Part shown: in pieces, positions 44,984 through 53,959 of the stretch
Numbering within the stretch: the stretch's first letter is position 1
Layout of the letters: every line of letters begins with the position of its first letter
Assembly: GCF_007971225.1 (NCBI RefSeq)
Contig: NZ_CP042435.1
Location: forward strand, 620,001 to 684,000
DNA from: Panacibacter ginsenosidivorans
Lineage (GTDB): Bacteria; Bacteroidota; Bacteroidia; Chitinophagales; Chitinophagaceae
Length of the DNA: 64,000 bases
Direction: 5' to 3'
Position numbers and translations under genes: made by a program
The notes under the pieces: generated by a model
What the model was told of the DNA's origin: nothing
Seen by the model: only the letters and a program-made list of their open reading frames with translations
Database searches by the model: none

Positions 44984-45199
44984 TTATGATGCTTTTCTCT
45001 TATCTGCTATTATTAATACCACACCCGCAATAACGGCAACACCACCTGCCCATACCGGCCATGCTATAGACTTATCTTCTTTCTTATTTATTTCTACTGG
45101 TCCAAGATCAACCACCTTTTTCTCTGTAGTAAAGTTGATATTGGTAAAAACGAACATCAGTATGCCAACAACAATCAGTATTATTCCTAATGTTTTCAT
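44984..45199 (-). CDS. Small two-helix membrane protein
   Basis: Protein of 71 residues with two membrane helices (about 3-22 and 47-65) and a charged linker (TEKKVVDLGPVEINKKEDKS) containing a DLGP motif. It resembles small DUF3185-like or stress-induced membrane proteins of Bacteroidota, which is a weak assignment. It stands alone between the pyruvate dehydrogenase-type operon and the receiver-protein gene. Confidence 0.7.
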   Translation of the reverse strand: MKTLGIILIVVGILMFVFTNINFTTEKKVVDLGPVEINKKEDKSIAWPVWAGGVAVIAGVVLIIADKRKAS

Positions 45200-45635
45200 A
45201 TAAACTTTAAATACTAATGCTTAAATATTGTGCCAGCAATTTTTAGCCTTATAAAACTGGTGTAATGAGTAAATGATTACTCAATCTTAGTATAAGTGCG
45301 TAAACTTAGCTGCATTGTTATTGGTAGAATAGGTTTTTTGCAATAGGTGGTTTAGCCTTTATTAATTGTGTAGCAAAGCGGTTGAGGATTGTTTTTGCAG
45401 CAAAAGCATTACATACAAAACTGCAACGCAACCAAAATTTAATTCAATACGATTACCTGCTACCAAAACATATTTGCCTTATATCCTTTGAACATTACAT
45501 CAAAGGAGTAATTAATTGCCCATTTCTGCTGCCTTTCCTGCATTTTGTATTAGCTAATAAACGGTACGGTTTATGTTGATTTTTAATTAAATAGCCTAAA
45601 AAATTGCTAACCGCTTTATTACTCAAACAAAGGCA
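45200..45635. other. Non-coding gap before the receiver gene
   Basis: The 436 bp are AT-rich. A 65-codon frame at 45382-45579 has no coding character or family likeness. A string CTGCAACGCAACC near 45420 might be a badly worn repeat core, but too little is left to call it. Confidence 0.45.
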
Positions 45636-45986
45636 ATGAACAGAATGATCCACATTATAGAAGATGATGTTGATATACTCAACATCTTAAATATTTTTTT
45701 TAAAAGAAAAGGTTACAAAGTAATAGCGGACTTTAACGGAAACGATCTTGATCTTTTAGACGAACCGTGCCCGGAAGTTTATCTTATAGATATTAATCTT
45801 ATTGGCAAAAGCGGTCTTGATATCTGCAAACAAATAAAGAAGGAATGCAGTCATGTACCTGTTGTATTAATGTCTGCCAATACCCAATTGGAAATGATGG
45901 CAAGGGAATGCAAAGCAGATGCTTTTATAGCCAAACCATTTGACATGAACACTATTTTATCTACAGTAAATTCTGTTGTTGCATAA
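45636..45986 (+). CDS. Single-domain response regulator
   Basis: CheY-like receiver protein of 116 residues with no output domain. The acidic pocket (IIEDDVDI), phospho-acceptor Asp (VYLIDINLIG), Ser/Thr switch (VVLMSANTQ) and Lys in AFIAKPFDM are all present. It probably relays phosphate within a larger pathway or acts by protein contact. No histidine kinase is next to it; the PAS protein without an ATPase domain at 10.8 kb is not a likely donor. Repeat P begins just after its stop. Confidence 0.9.
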   Translation: MNRMIHIIEDDVDILNILNIFFKRKGYKVIADFNGNDLDLLDEPCPEVYLIDINLIGKSGLDICKQIKKECSHVPVVLMSANTQLEMMARECKADAFIAKPFDMNTILSTVNSVVA

Positions 45987-45999
45987 ACTTTTCTTTACA

Positions 46000-46192
46000 G
46001 GCTAAAATATTTCATAGCATCGCCTGTTGTGTCACTCACTTGTGCGTTCGGAGCTTTAATGAACAATAGACAGTGGGCAATGAACAATAAAAAATTTTTA
46101 TAGTAGCCTTCTTTCTCCTGGTTGCCTTTCTTGTTTGAGCACAAGTGTGCGACGCAACGAAGCTTAATTGAAATACTAATGCTTGGTACATA
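46000..46192. repeat. 3'-end palindromic repeat, complete element (locus P)
   Basis: The left sister-type core GTTGTGTCACTCACTTGTGC is at 46026-46045 and the right core GCACAAGTGTGCGACGCAAC at 46139-46158; the two arms are of different types. It fills the whole gap between the convergent receiver and hutG genes, ending 4 bp before the hutG stop. Confidence 0.88.
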
Positions 46193-46195
46193 AAA

Positions 46196-47251
46196 CTACT
46201 CCAATACATCAACTGCTTTTACAAAATCGCTGACAAGATAACTGATGAGTTTCCCGGTGCTGTTATCTGATCTTCCATCGCTTAAACGGCTTGCGCCTTC
46301 GCAGATATGGAGATAAGCAACTTTTGTATCGCTGGCGGCAAAACTTACATATTGCCTTGCATGTAATGCGGTAATGCCAACAGGTGTGGCTGCACTGCTG
46401 AGTGTATGTTGAATACTATCAAGATCAAGTTCGAGACCGCAGTAAGAATCTTCTGTAAAGCCCGTGGCGTGGGCAATTGCCTGTATAAAATTTCTTTTTT
46501 CGTGGAGAAAAATATCTTCATAGGTAATCACATCGATGAAAGGATCGTTCACAATATCTATCCAGCAATTTTGTGGAATATAATTTTCGTGTAAACCAAT
46601 TACGCAATACTTTTCAAGATATCCATCTTCATCTGCATAGCGGAAACCATTACCGCTATGTCTTCCTTCCAGTGGACGATAATCGGCATGCGCATCCAGA
46701 TTAATGGCATTGATCTGTGCCAGTGGAATTATACCGGCTTTATACAGACCTTTTGCTGCACCTTTTATGCAACCATACGCATTGTTGTGTCCACCACCAA
46801 TAACAATGGGGATTTTTTTATGCGCTGTTATAAGTTTCACCACATGCTCCACTTCATCATCAATAGCGTGACCTGCATGGCGGTATGCTTCTATTTTTTC
46901 TTCATGGCTGCCGGCGTTCTCTTCAATCACAAGACACATATCACTAAAATCAAAATGCCCGAGCAACAATATATCGTCGCCGGGCAAAAAATCATTGCTT
47001 TGAATATTTAAGAAAGCCTGCAGAAAAGGTATCCAGGCCGTATCTGCTCCTCCAAGGCCAAGATTTGCTTTAACACCTATATCTTCAGGTACACCGATGA
47101 TTACAAATTTTGCAGTTGATTCGTTGAGTGACCTGTCAATATCGTTTATATTATTTACTACCTGCAAACGTTCTCCCAGTTTGGTTTCAAATCTTCGGAG
47201 GCGTGTAAGGGAAAGCAGGTCCTGCCTGTTATATATTTTAAAATGCTGCAT
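46196..47251 (-). CDS. hutG: Formimidoylglutamase-like arginase/agmatinase family protein
   Basis: Ureohydrolase-fold enzyme of 351 residues. The binuclear manganese site is shown by PIVIGGGHNNAYG, INLDAHADYRP and the final YCGLELDLDSI. Residues typical of agmatinase or arginase guanidinium binding are not obvious. The location beside the imidazolonepropionase gene supports cleavage of formimidoylglutamate in histidine breakdown, giving glutamate and formamide. The antiporter gene lies 12 bp upstream on the same strand. Alternative: arginase. Confidence 0.82.
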   Translation of the reverse strand: MQHFKIYNRQDLLSLTRLRRFETKLGERLQVVNNINDIDRSLNESTAKFVIIGVPEDIGVKANLGLGGADTAWIPFLQAFLNIQSNDFLPGDDILLLGHFDFSDMCLVIEENAGSHEEKIEAYRHAGHAIDDEVEHVVKLITAHKKIPIVIGGGHNNAYGCIKGAAKGLYKAGIIPLAQINAINLDAHADYRPLEGRHSGNGFRYADEDGYLEKYCVIGLHENYIPQNCWIDIVNDPFIDVITYEDIFLHEKRNFIQAIAHATGFTEDSYCGLELDLDSIQHTLSSAATPVGITALHARQYVSFAASDTKVAYLHICEGASRLSDGRSDNSTGKLISYLVSDFVKAVDVLE

Positions 47252-47263
47252 GGCAAACGTTTT

Positions 47264-48475
47264 TTAGTTGATTAATAATTCGTCAGATACAATGTCTTTA
47301 TCTCTTTTTTTATAGAAGAACATGCCCATCATCATAATAAGGCTGGTAACAAGAATAACAAAGAATAAAATGCCATCGTTAAAGTTCTTCAGTTCTAATG
47401 TAGCAGGAATTTTATAAAATAACAAAATAGTTATCAAACCACGCGGAATGAACACCACTTCCGGGTATACACTTTCTCTTAAAAAGAAGCGCAGGTAAAA
47501 GAAACGGGTAATAAGCAATACCACCACTATCCCGCTACCGATCATGATAACTTCAGAAGAAGCAATCAAATTCAGGTCTATGGAAAAACCAAAGAGTATA
47601 AAGAAAAAAGTGCGGATCAGAAAAGAGCTTTCAGCAGTAAGTGAATGCAGCAGATGTGTAGTTTCTTCTACCTTTTCTTTAGGGAACATATTGGCAATAC
47701 GGGGAATATTTACGAGGTGCCAGTTATTCATCAGCAAACCAAAGACCAAAATAATAATGAGCGATGGAAGACCCATCATTTTGCCACCCTCATAAAGAAT
47801 GATCAATAAGGCAAAGATCAGGAAGAATTTTACGGTTGTTTTTGCTTTTGTAAGAATAAGAAATAATAATACGGAAAAAAGTAAAGAAAGCATTACCGAT
47901 ATAATAATGTTAAGGAAGAATGCACCCACTGAGATAAGTGTAAGAATTTTTTCACCGATAAAATAGTTGAATACCAATATACCAATGATATCAGAGAAGG
48001 AAGCTTCATAAATAAGAAATTCTTTCTTCGCCTGTGTAAGCTGGTGCAGGCTTGGTATAACAATAGAACTGCTCATGATGGAAAGTGGAATAGCATATAC
48101 GATGCAGTTCAGTAAGGGTTCATGCAATACATAATACAATGCAGCACCAATACCGGCAAGCGATAAAATAAAAATGAACAATGCGGCAAGAAACGAATTT
48201 CGTATAAGCGGGATTTTCTCTCTTCCAAGTTTAAGATCCAGGCCGGCTTCCAGCACTATCATTATCAAACCAACGGCGCCAAGCATTTCCGTAAGCTGCT
48301 CGGGTAAAGGAAGTGCCCAATGCTGTTGAACTGCGATGACACGTACTATAATTCCAGTTGCCAGCAACAAGAGTACGGAAGGAATTTTTATATAATTAGA
48401 AGCAATTGAGAAAAGATAAGACACTACAACCACCGAAGCAATAATGATCAAAACAAGTTCTGAAGAAATATGCAT
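47264..48475 (-). CDS. Monovalent cation:proton antiporter
   Basis: Integral membrane protein of 403 residues with 11-12 predicted helices in the Na+/H+ exchanger (CPA) fold. It has SYLFSIASNYIKIPSVLLLL near the N-terminus, IVLEAGLDLKLGREKIPLIR, and the unwound-helix region YEASFSDIIGILVFNYFIG with the Asp typical of ion exchange. No C-terminal TrkA domain. It lies between the hutG and hutI genes on the same strand, so it may support transport or ion balance during histidine use, though that link is inference. Confidence 0.85.
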   Translation of the reverse strand: MHISSELVLIIIASVVVVSYLFSIASNYIKIPSVLLLLATGIIVRVIAVQQHWALPLPEQLTEMLGAVGLIMIVLEAGLDLKLGREKIPLIRNSFLAALFIFILSLAGIGAALYYVLHEPLLNCIVYAIPLSIMSSSIVIPSLHQLTQAKKEFLIYEASFSDIIGILVFNYFIGEKILTLISVGAFFLNIIISVMLSLLFSVLLFLILTKAKTTVKFFLIFALLIILYEGGKMMGLPSLIIILVFGLLMNNWHLVNIPRIANMFPKEKVEETTHLLHSLTAESSFLIRTFFFILFGFSIDLNLIASSEVIMIGSGIVVVLLITRFFYLRFFLRESVYPEVVFIPRGLITILLFYKIPATLELKNFNDGILFFVILVTSLIMMMGMFFYKKRDKDIVSDELLIN

Positions 48476-48504
48476 AATCTGCTGTGCTTATAAGTTTATT
48501 ATTT

Positions 48505-48558
48505 TGTTACCGGCTGTTGTACTTTATGTCATCACCTGTTGCGTCGCACTCTTGTACT
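48505..48558 (+). repeat. 3'-end palindromic repeat, single half (locus Q)
   Basis: TTATTTTGTTACCGGCTG, an AT-rich block, then the exact core GTTGCGTCGCACTCTTGTAC at 48539-48558. It lies between two co-directional minus-strand genes, oriented away from the hutI stop, so it does not follow the usual rule. Confidence 0.83.
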
Positions 48559-48577
48559 GTTTTACTTTATGCGGCTT

Positions 48578-49831
48578 TTATACAAATGTTCCATTGATCA
48601 TCACTTTATCAATCATATCAGAACCGAAAGAATAAGGCAGGTAAGCAATGGATGAAACTGGTTTTGTAAAAATCAGGTTTGCTTTTTTACCAATGGTTAT
48701 ACTTCCTGTTTCCTGTTGTACTTCCATTGCATGTGCTGCATTGATAGTTGCTGCATTTATAGCTTCTTCGGGCAACATTTTCATTTGTATACAACTCAGC
48801 GAAACAACAAAATTCATATTACCGCTTGGTGATGATCCCGGATTAAAATCTGTTGCCAATGCAATAGCACAGCCATTATCTATCAATTGCCTTGCAGGCT
48901 GGTATTGCATGCGAAGAAAGAATGCGGCAGTGGGCAATAATGTGCCGATGGTGTTGCTATCAGCTAATGCATTTATTTCAGCATCATTCATTGTTTCCAG
49001 ATGATCCAACGAAATTGCGCCGAGTTTTATACCAGCTTCTATACCGCCAATACTGTTTAACTGATTTACATGCAGTTTAGGTCTTAATCCATATTTAGCG
49101 CCTGCTTCACAAATACGTATCATGTCATCAACAGAAAAAAAACCCTGTTCACAAAACACATCAATATAATCGGCAAGTTCTTCTGCCGCAATATTGGGAA
49201 GCATCTCATTAATGATGAGTTGAATATAACCTTCATGATCTTCTTTGTATTTTTCAGGATAAGCATGTGCGCCAAGAAATGTTGCTTTCACAGGAATACT
49301 CACTGATTCTTTTAAACGCTTTATTACGCGCAGCATTTTTAATTCTGCTTCTACTGTTAATCCATAACCGCTTTTTATCTCAATAGCACCTGTACCGAGC
49401 TTAATTAATTCCTGCAAACGCAATAAAGCTTTTTCATACAATCCATTTTCCGGCGTTGCATTAAGGTTACGAGCCGAGTTTAAAATGCCGCCGCCTTTTG
49501 CAGCTATCTCTGCATAAGTTTTTCCTTTTATTTTATCTACGAATTCTTCTTCACGGCTGGCTGCAAAAATGAGATGTGTATGACTATCGCACCAACAGGG
49601 AAGAATAGTAGCGCCATTTGCGTTGTATGCTTGAAGGTTTATTGTTTTTAGTTTATCGCTTGTGGTTTCGAGTTGCTGCATGGTTCCATATTCGCTAATA
49701 ATACCGTCTTCAATTAGCAGAAAGGCATTATTTATTACAGGCAGTTCAGCAAGTGCTGCGCCACGCAATAATTTTGTTTTGGAACGTACATTGGCAAGGC
49801 AGCCGATATTTGTTATCAATTGTCTAGGCAT
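48578..49831 (-). CDS. hutI: Imidazolonepropionase
   Basis: Amidohydrolase of 417 residues that converts 4-imidazolone-5-propanoate to N-formimidoylglutamate, the third step of histidine breakdown. The metal-binding pair is CDSHTHLIFAASREEEF, with further ligands around FLGAHAYP, LHVNQLNS and ALATDFNPGSSP. The start at 49831 (MPRQLITNIGCLAN) is chosen because it matches the family; the frame extends to 49942 through repeat half R. hutH and hutU are not in the window. Confidence 0.93.
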   Translation of the reverse strand: MPRQLITNIGCLANVRSKTKLLRGAALAELPVINNAFLLIEDGIISEYGTMQQLETTSDKLKTINLQAYNANGATILPCWCDSHTHLIFAASREEEFVDKIKGKTYAEIAAKGGGILNSARNLNATPENGLYEKALLRLQELIKLGTGAIEIKSGYGLTVEAELKMLRVIKRLKESVSIPVKATFLGAHAYPEKYKEDHEGYIQLIINEMLPNIAAEELADYIDVFCEQGFFSVDDMIRICEAGAKYGLRPKLHVNQLNSIGGIEAGIKLGAISLDHLETMNDAEINALADSNTIGTLLPTAAFFLRMQYQPARQLIDNGCAIALATDFNPGSSPSGNMNFVVSLSCIQMKMLPEEAINAATINAAHAMEVQQETGSITIGKKANLIFTKPVSSIAYLPYSFGSDMIDKVMINGTFV

Positions 49832-49924
49832 AAGCAATATTACAGGTTTTGGGAAAGATGCAAACAGAATAAATAGTAGTAAAACTGCTTTCGTAAACTG
49901 CAGTTCGGTCAGTTTTCGGAACCC

Positions 49925-49977
49925 CTGCAGTGAGTGACACAAGAGGGGCTGCCATTTATTCTATAGCCTGTACCAAA
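49925..49977 (-). repeat. 3'-end palindromic repeat, worn single half (locus R)
   Basis: CTGCAGTGAGTGACACAAGA (49925-49944) is a worn sister-type core, followed by GCTGCC and AGCCTGTACCAAAAAAAT, a good outer end. It lies between the divergent hutI and patatin genes, an exception to the 3'-end rule. Confidence 0.7.
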
Positions 49978-50020
49978 AAAATAATTTTCTATTAACTAAT
50001 GATTCGTTTATTTACAGTTA

Positions 50021-52246
50021 ATGAAGCGGCTACTGATCCTTATTGTATTTATACATTCCCTTTCTATTTTGTATGCACAGCGGCCAAGGATAGGTCTTAC
50101 ACTGAGTGGCGGTGGCGCCAAAGGTATTGCGCATATTGGTATCTTAAAAGCAATAGACTCGGCTGGTTTAAAAGTTGATTACGTTACAGGTACCAGTATA
50201 GGCAGCATCATTGGCGCTTTATATGCGAGTGGATATACAGCCGATAGCATTCAGAAAATAGCAAATGCAATGGACTGGGACCTGCTACTGAGTAACGCTG
50301 CATCTTTACGCTCATTAAGCATTGAAGAGAAGGAGGAATACAGCAAATACGCAGTGGAACTTCCCTGGGTAAATAATGGTTTTCGGTTGCCAAGTGGTGT
50401 GCTTGAATCAGAAGAACTCTGGCTTAGATTGAGCGAATATTTTTTTCCTGTTTACAACATTAAAGACTTTAGCAAATTTCCAAGGCAGTTTAAATGTGTT
50501 GCCACTGATGTAGCCAGTGGCGAAGGTGTAGTACTTGATTCTGGTGAAATAGTTTCTGCAGTGCGCTCCAGCATGGCTATTCCGTCTGTGTTTACCGCGG
50601 TTGATTATAATGGAAGAAAATTTGTAGACGGCGGCATTGTGCGCAATTTTCCTGTAAGAGACGCAAAAGAAATGGGCGCTGATATTGTTATTGGGAGCAA
50701 TGTAGCAGGCGGACTGTTGCCAAAAGAAAAGATAACCAATGTTTTCCAGGTATTGCTGCAGGTGGCTTTCTTCAGGGAAGATGAAGATGCGGTAAGGGAA
50801 AACAAGCTTTGTGATATTTACATAAAGCACAATCTTGATGATTTTAATATGGGTAGCTTTTCTTCTTCTGATGCTATTATGAAAGAAGGTTTTTCAAAAG
50901 GTGATAGTATTTATCCAAAGCTCACAAGGCTGAGAGATTCTTTAGATGCGATATATGGAGCAGAGAAAAATACCACAGTAGTTTTACCACAGGTAGATTC
51001 TGTAAAGATCACTGCTTATGAAATAAAGGGCTTACATAATACAACCGAAAGTTTTTTTCTTCATCGTACACAATTTGAAAACAATAAATGGTACACGGCA
51101 CAGCAACTATCTGCAGGCATCAGGAAAGCATTTGGCACACGCTATTACAATAAAATAATTTATTCTCTGGAACAACAGCCTGATAGCAGTTGTAAGATAA
51201 TTTTTGATGCAGAAGAAAACCCATTGACGTTTGCAAAGCTTGGTATAAACTATAATAGTTTTACGGGCATAGGTGTTATTGCCAATATTACTACAAGAGA
51301 TTTTTTTACTTCTTATTCCAGAAGTTATGTATCCGTTAATCTTGGCGAGAACCTGCGCATGAAAGCAGAACACCTGCAGTTCTTTGGTAAGTTTAAATCG
51401 CTTTCTGTAAAAGCACAGGTACAGGCAGAAAGACTTGCATTTAACACCTACACTGATTTTGCAAAAGACGGGTTATACAGGCAGGATTATTTTCTTGCCA
51501 ATGTAAGCAGTTCATGGAATATTGCCAGAAAATATGCAATGGGTATCGGCACACGTTTCGAAGCATTTGGATACAAGCCACAAATAACATCCAAGTTTGA
51601 ATTTCGTGGAAGAAACAATTTACTGAACTCTTATATAGAACTGCGGTTAAATACGCTTAGCAATGCAGTATATCCCAAACGCGGCTCCAGGATCGATATT
51701 GAGGCCGGTTATGTTTATTCTCAAAGACCAGATGTTGAATTCTTTTTACAGGGTAATCCTATTACCAATCTTGATTCACTTGGCTTTAACTTTAATAATT
51801 TTATCAGAACGAAATTGTCTTATGAACATTATTATCCAATATCTAAAAAATATACCTTCAGCACGTTAATACAGGCGGGTATTAATTTTAACCAGCAGGA
51901 AAGTATCCTCAATAATTATTTTATCGGTGGCCTTACAAACACATTTCGTAACCAAATAACTTTTGCAGGCCTTAATGAAGGCAGCGTAAATTCAAGCAGT
52001 GTAGCTGCTTTACAGTTTGGCCTCCGATATCAGATGTATAATAGTTTATTTGTTCTGGCAAAAGCCAATGGCGCTTATTATAATTTTGTTGGCAGCAATA
52101 AAAGCTTTAGTAATTCAACTTTACTAACGGGTTACAGTTTATCCCTTGGTTATAATTTTGTTTTGGGGCCTTTGGAAATAAGCGCCATGTATTGCGATCA
52201 GTCAAGGAAATTATTGCCTTATATTAATCTTGGTATTCCTTTATAG
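50021..52246 (+). CDS. Patatin-like phospholipase fused to an Omp85-type barrel
   Basis: Outer-membrane protein of 741 residues. After a signal peptide (about 1-19) comes a patatin domain (about 25-225) with the oxyanion loop SGGGAKGIAHIG, the nucleophile Ser in GTSIGSIIGALYA and the catalytic Asp in FVDGGIVRNFPV. A POTRA-like region (about 325-400, AYEIKGLHNTTESFF) leads to a 16-strand-type surface-antigen barrel (about 405-741). This is the type Vd/PlpD-like layout, in which the lipase domain is moved across or held by the barrel. The natural lipid substrate is not known. Confidence 0.92.
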   Translation: MKRLLILIVFIHSLSILYAQRPRIGLTLSGGGAKGIAHIGILKAIDSAGLKVDYVTGTSIGSIIGALYASGYTADSIQKIANAMDWDLLLSNAASLRSLSIEEKEEYSKYAVELPWVNNGFRLPSGVLESEELWLRLSEYFFPVYNIKDFSKFPRQFKCVATDVASGEGVVLDSGEIVSAVRSSMAIPSVFTAVDYNGRKFVDGGIVRNFPVRDAKEMGADIVIGSNVAGGLLPKEKITNVFQVLLQVAFFREDEDAVRENKLCDIYIKHNLDDFNMGSFSSSDAIMKEGFSKGDSIYPKLTRLRDSLDAIYGAEKNTTVVLPQVDSVKITAYEIKGLHNTTESFFLHRTQFENNKWYTAQQLSAGIRKAFGTRYYNKIIYSLEQQPDSSCKIIFDAEENPLTFAKLGINYNSFTGIGVIANITTRDFFTSYSRSYVSVNLGENLRMKAEHLQFFGKFKSLSVKAQVQAERLAFNTYTDFAKDGLYRQDYFLANVSSSWNIARKYAMGIGTRFEAFGYKPQITSKFEFRGRNNLLNSYIELRLNTLSNAVYPKRGSRIDIEAGYVYSQRPDVEFFLQGNPITNLDSLGFNFNNFIRTKLSYEHYYPISKKYTFSTLIQAGINFNQQESILNNYFIGGLTNTFRNQITFAGLNEGSVNSSSVAALQFGLRYQMYNSLFVLAKANGAYYNFVGSNKSFSNSTLLTGYSLSLGYNFVLGPLEISAMYCDQSRKLLPYINLGIPL

Positions 52247-52251
52247 AGTTT

Positions 52252-52305
52252 ATGTTACAGGCTGTGTTGCTGCTATAATGCCTAAGTTGTGTCACTCCCT
52301 TGTAC
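52252..52305 (+). repeat. 3'-end palindromic repeat, single half (locus S)
   Basis: TTATGTTACAGGCTG followed by a self-pairing block and core GTTGTGTCACTCCCTTGTAC at 52286-52305. It starts directly after the patatin-Omp85 stop. Confidence 0.83.
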
Positions 52306-52351
52306 TTTCTGTTCTATATGCAGCAAAATAAAAAAGCTACTTATTTTTAGT

Positions 52352-52642
52352 TTATACCTCTGCAATACGAAAGGGAAGTATTTCCACATGTTCCCACACT
52401 TTTCCTTGTATATAAGGATCTTCATTTATCCAATTTTTTACAGCATCTTCATTTTCTAATTGTACCACCAGCATAGAACCGTGCATATTGCCCTGTTCAT
52501 TTAGCTTAGCGCCGCCAACAATAAATCTGCCTGCAGCTTTCTCAATGCGCATTCTCATTAAATGATCTTTACGAACAGACATTCTTCTGCTTAGTGCATC
52601 CGGGTCTTTGTAATCATCGGCTAAAATAAGAAATTGAGGCAT
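52352..52642 (-). CDS. YciI family protein
   Basis: Protein of 96 residues with the ferredoxin-like YciI fold. The conserved charged residues sit in ILADDYKDPDALSRR and SVRKDHLMRMRIEKAAGRF, and the glycine-containing GSMLVVQLENEDAVKNWINE follows. The His and Asp resemble the proposed active-site pair of the family. The reaction is unknown in most members; dehydrochlorination has been suggested for relatives. The gene is monocistronic, convergent with the patatin-Omp85 gene. Confidence 0.85.
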   Translation of the reverse strand: MPQFLILADDYKDPDALSRRMSVRKDHLMRMRIEKAAGRFIVGGAKLNEQGNMHGSMLVVQLENEDAVKNWINEDPYIQGKVWEHVEILPFRIAEV

Positions 52643-52691
52643 ACAATGTTTTTTACAAAGTTATACGCAAAGAAAAATATATGGTTCTTAA

Positions 52692-52719
52692 ATAAAAAAG
52701 GCGCATCGTTTGATGCGCC
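52692..52719 (-). terminator. Intrinsic terminator of the FlbD-like gene
   Basis: On the minus strand GGCGCATC pairs with GATGCGCC around AAAC and is followed by TTTTTT. It lies 20 bp after the stop of the 74-residue gene. Confidence 0.85.
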
Positions 52720-52738
52720 ATTTCTGTAAACCCGCTAT

Positions 52739-52963
52739 TTAATTGTAAACAGGTTCTTTTGTATTTTCTTTTTCGATCATTTCCAATATTTCTTCCGGAG
52801 TTTCGATTACCCCAAAACGTTCACCGCCAACCATCATGATCATGGTTTGCACAACATCATTATAATTCATGCGCCGGATAGTTGAAATATTGTTTGCATT
52901 AACTCTTACAGTTGAATCTTCTGTTTCGTCTAAACAATACAATTTAATAATACATGCTTTCAT
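52739..52963 (-). CDS. Small FlbD-like hypothetical protein
   Basis: Protein of 74 residues. The central pattern VNANNISTIRRMNYNDVVQT, GGERFGVIETPEEILEMIE resembles the flagellar FlbD family fold, in which a short beta-sheet region is followed by a helix, but there are no flagellar genes here. Related small proteins are widespread in non-flagellated Bacteroidota. Function unknown. It has its own terminator and stands alone. Confidence 0.7.
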   Translation of the reverse strand: MKACIIKLYCLDETEDSTVRVNANNISTIRRMNYNDVVQTMIMMVGGERFGVIETPEEILEMIEKENTKEPVYN

Positions 52964-53133
52964 AACTTAACAACTTTGATTAACTTAGCATAGTTACAAA
53001 ACCATGCCAGAAATACTGCCCTTGCCATTTTGAGGGCTTTGTTATTTGAACACATATACATTTATACCCACCAGGTGGTATTATTGTCGCCCGAAAAAAA
53101 TTAGATTGCAGCAGGAATAAAATTATTATTACT

Positions 53134-53655
53134 ATGAAAGTATTGTTAGCTACAATAATATTTTGCTGCTACAGTTGTTTTGTAAATGCACAGTCGCTAA
53201 AAAAATATGATATAGGCAATTCCGGATGTAAGGCTTATTTCTTTTGCGATCCCGGTAATGCAGTAAAATCATATTCAGAAGATTCTTCAGCGATATACAC
53301 TATGGAATGTAATGCAGATAATATCCATTATGGCCTTATCTGCGTACAATACAATGATGCCGTTTTGCCTGTACAAGATCCGGAAGGATTGATGCTGCAA
53401 TATCTTGACTATCTAAAGCAACAATTTAATATCACTGAATCTGCCGGGTATGGTAAAGGCCATACGATGCGTTCAAATGAGAAAGCAACCGGTGTAATTG
53501 ATTACTGGAAAGATAAGGATGGTGCAGAGTGGAAAATAAAATCGTGGACAGATGGAAATTTTATTGGTTTTATGTACGTGTATAAAGATGGTGAACTGGG
53601 TTCAGATAAAAGCACTAAAATTGATTTATTCCTGGATGGCTTTAGGTTTCCTTAG
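53134..53655 (+). CDS. Secreted protein of unknown function
   Basis: Protein of 173 residues with a signal peptide (about 1-20, ending FVNAQ). The mature chain has repeated Tyr/Asp-rich strands, with IHYGLICVQYNDAVLPV, a Gly/Lys-rich loop AGYGKGHTMRSNEKATGVID and the C-terminal IDLFLDGFRFP. It is similar in style to small periplasmic beta-rich proteins of this phylum, but I recognise no family. The stop lies 10 bp from that of a convergent small membrane-protein gene. Confidence 0.7.
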   Translation: MKVLLATIIFCCYSCFVNAQSLKKYDIGNSGCKAYFFCDPGNAVKSYSEDSSAIYTMECNADNIHYGLICVQYNDAVLPVQDPEGLMLQYLDYLKQQFNITESAGYGKGHTMRSNEKATGVIDYWKDKDGAEWKIKSWTDGNFIGFMYVYKDGELGSDKSTKIDLFLDGFRFP

Positions 53656-53665
53656 CTGGTTGCAA

Positions 53666-53902
53666 TTATAATTCTTCTTTCCCATTGCGCTGGTAATCCC
53701 AATCATCATAGAAGTATTCATCAAATGAATGTTGAGAAGGTTTGCCATGTTTCATAATATTATAACCCATCCATATTACAAGAAAAGGAGAAAGAAAAAA
53801 CATGAACCATATTACTGTTTCAGAAATACCTGTAAAAGGAGTAACCTGAAAAAAAATAGCATACAAAGTTACTGTCAGTACTATCCATTGAAAGCGTTTC
53901 AT
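53666..53902 (-). CDS. Small membrane protein of unknown function
   Basis: Protein of 78 residues with two membrane helices (about 5-22 and 27-47) and an acidic aromatic tail (HSFDEYFYDDWDYQRNG). No family recognised. It may be an assembly or stability factor; nothing in the sequence points to a role. Confidence 0.65.
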   Translation of the reverse strand: MKRFQWIVLTVTLYAIFFQVTPFTGISETVIWFMFFLSPFLVIWMGYNIMKHGKPSQHSFDEYFYDDWDYQRNGKEEL

Positions 53903-53959
53903 AAGTGGTGTTTTATATACTTAAAGTTACGATTGTAAATGCTGAATATAGAAAAGAAC

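Noticed and set aside
45382-45579. 65-codon plus-strand frame in the gap before the receiver gene
   Set aside because: It has no coding character, no family likeness and no start signal, and lies in AT-rich sequence.
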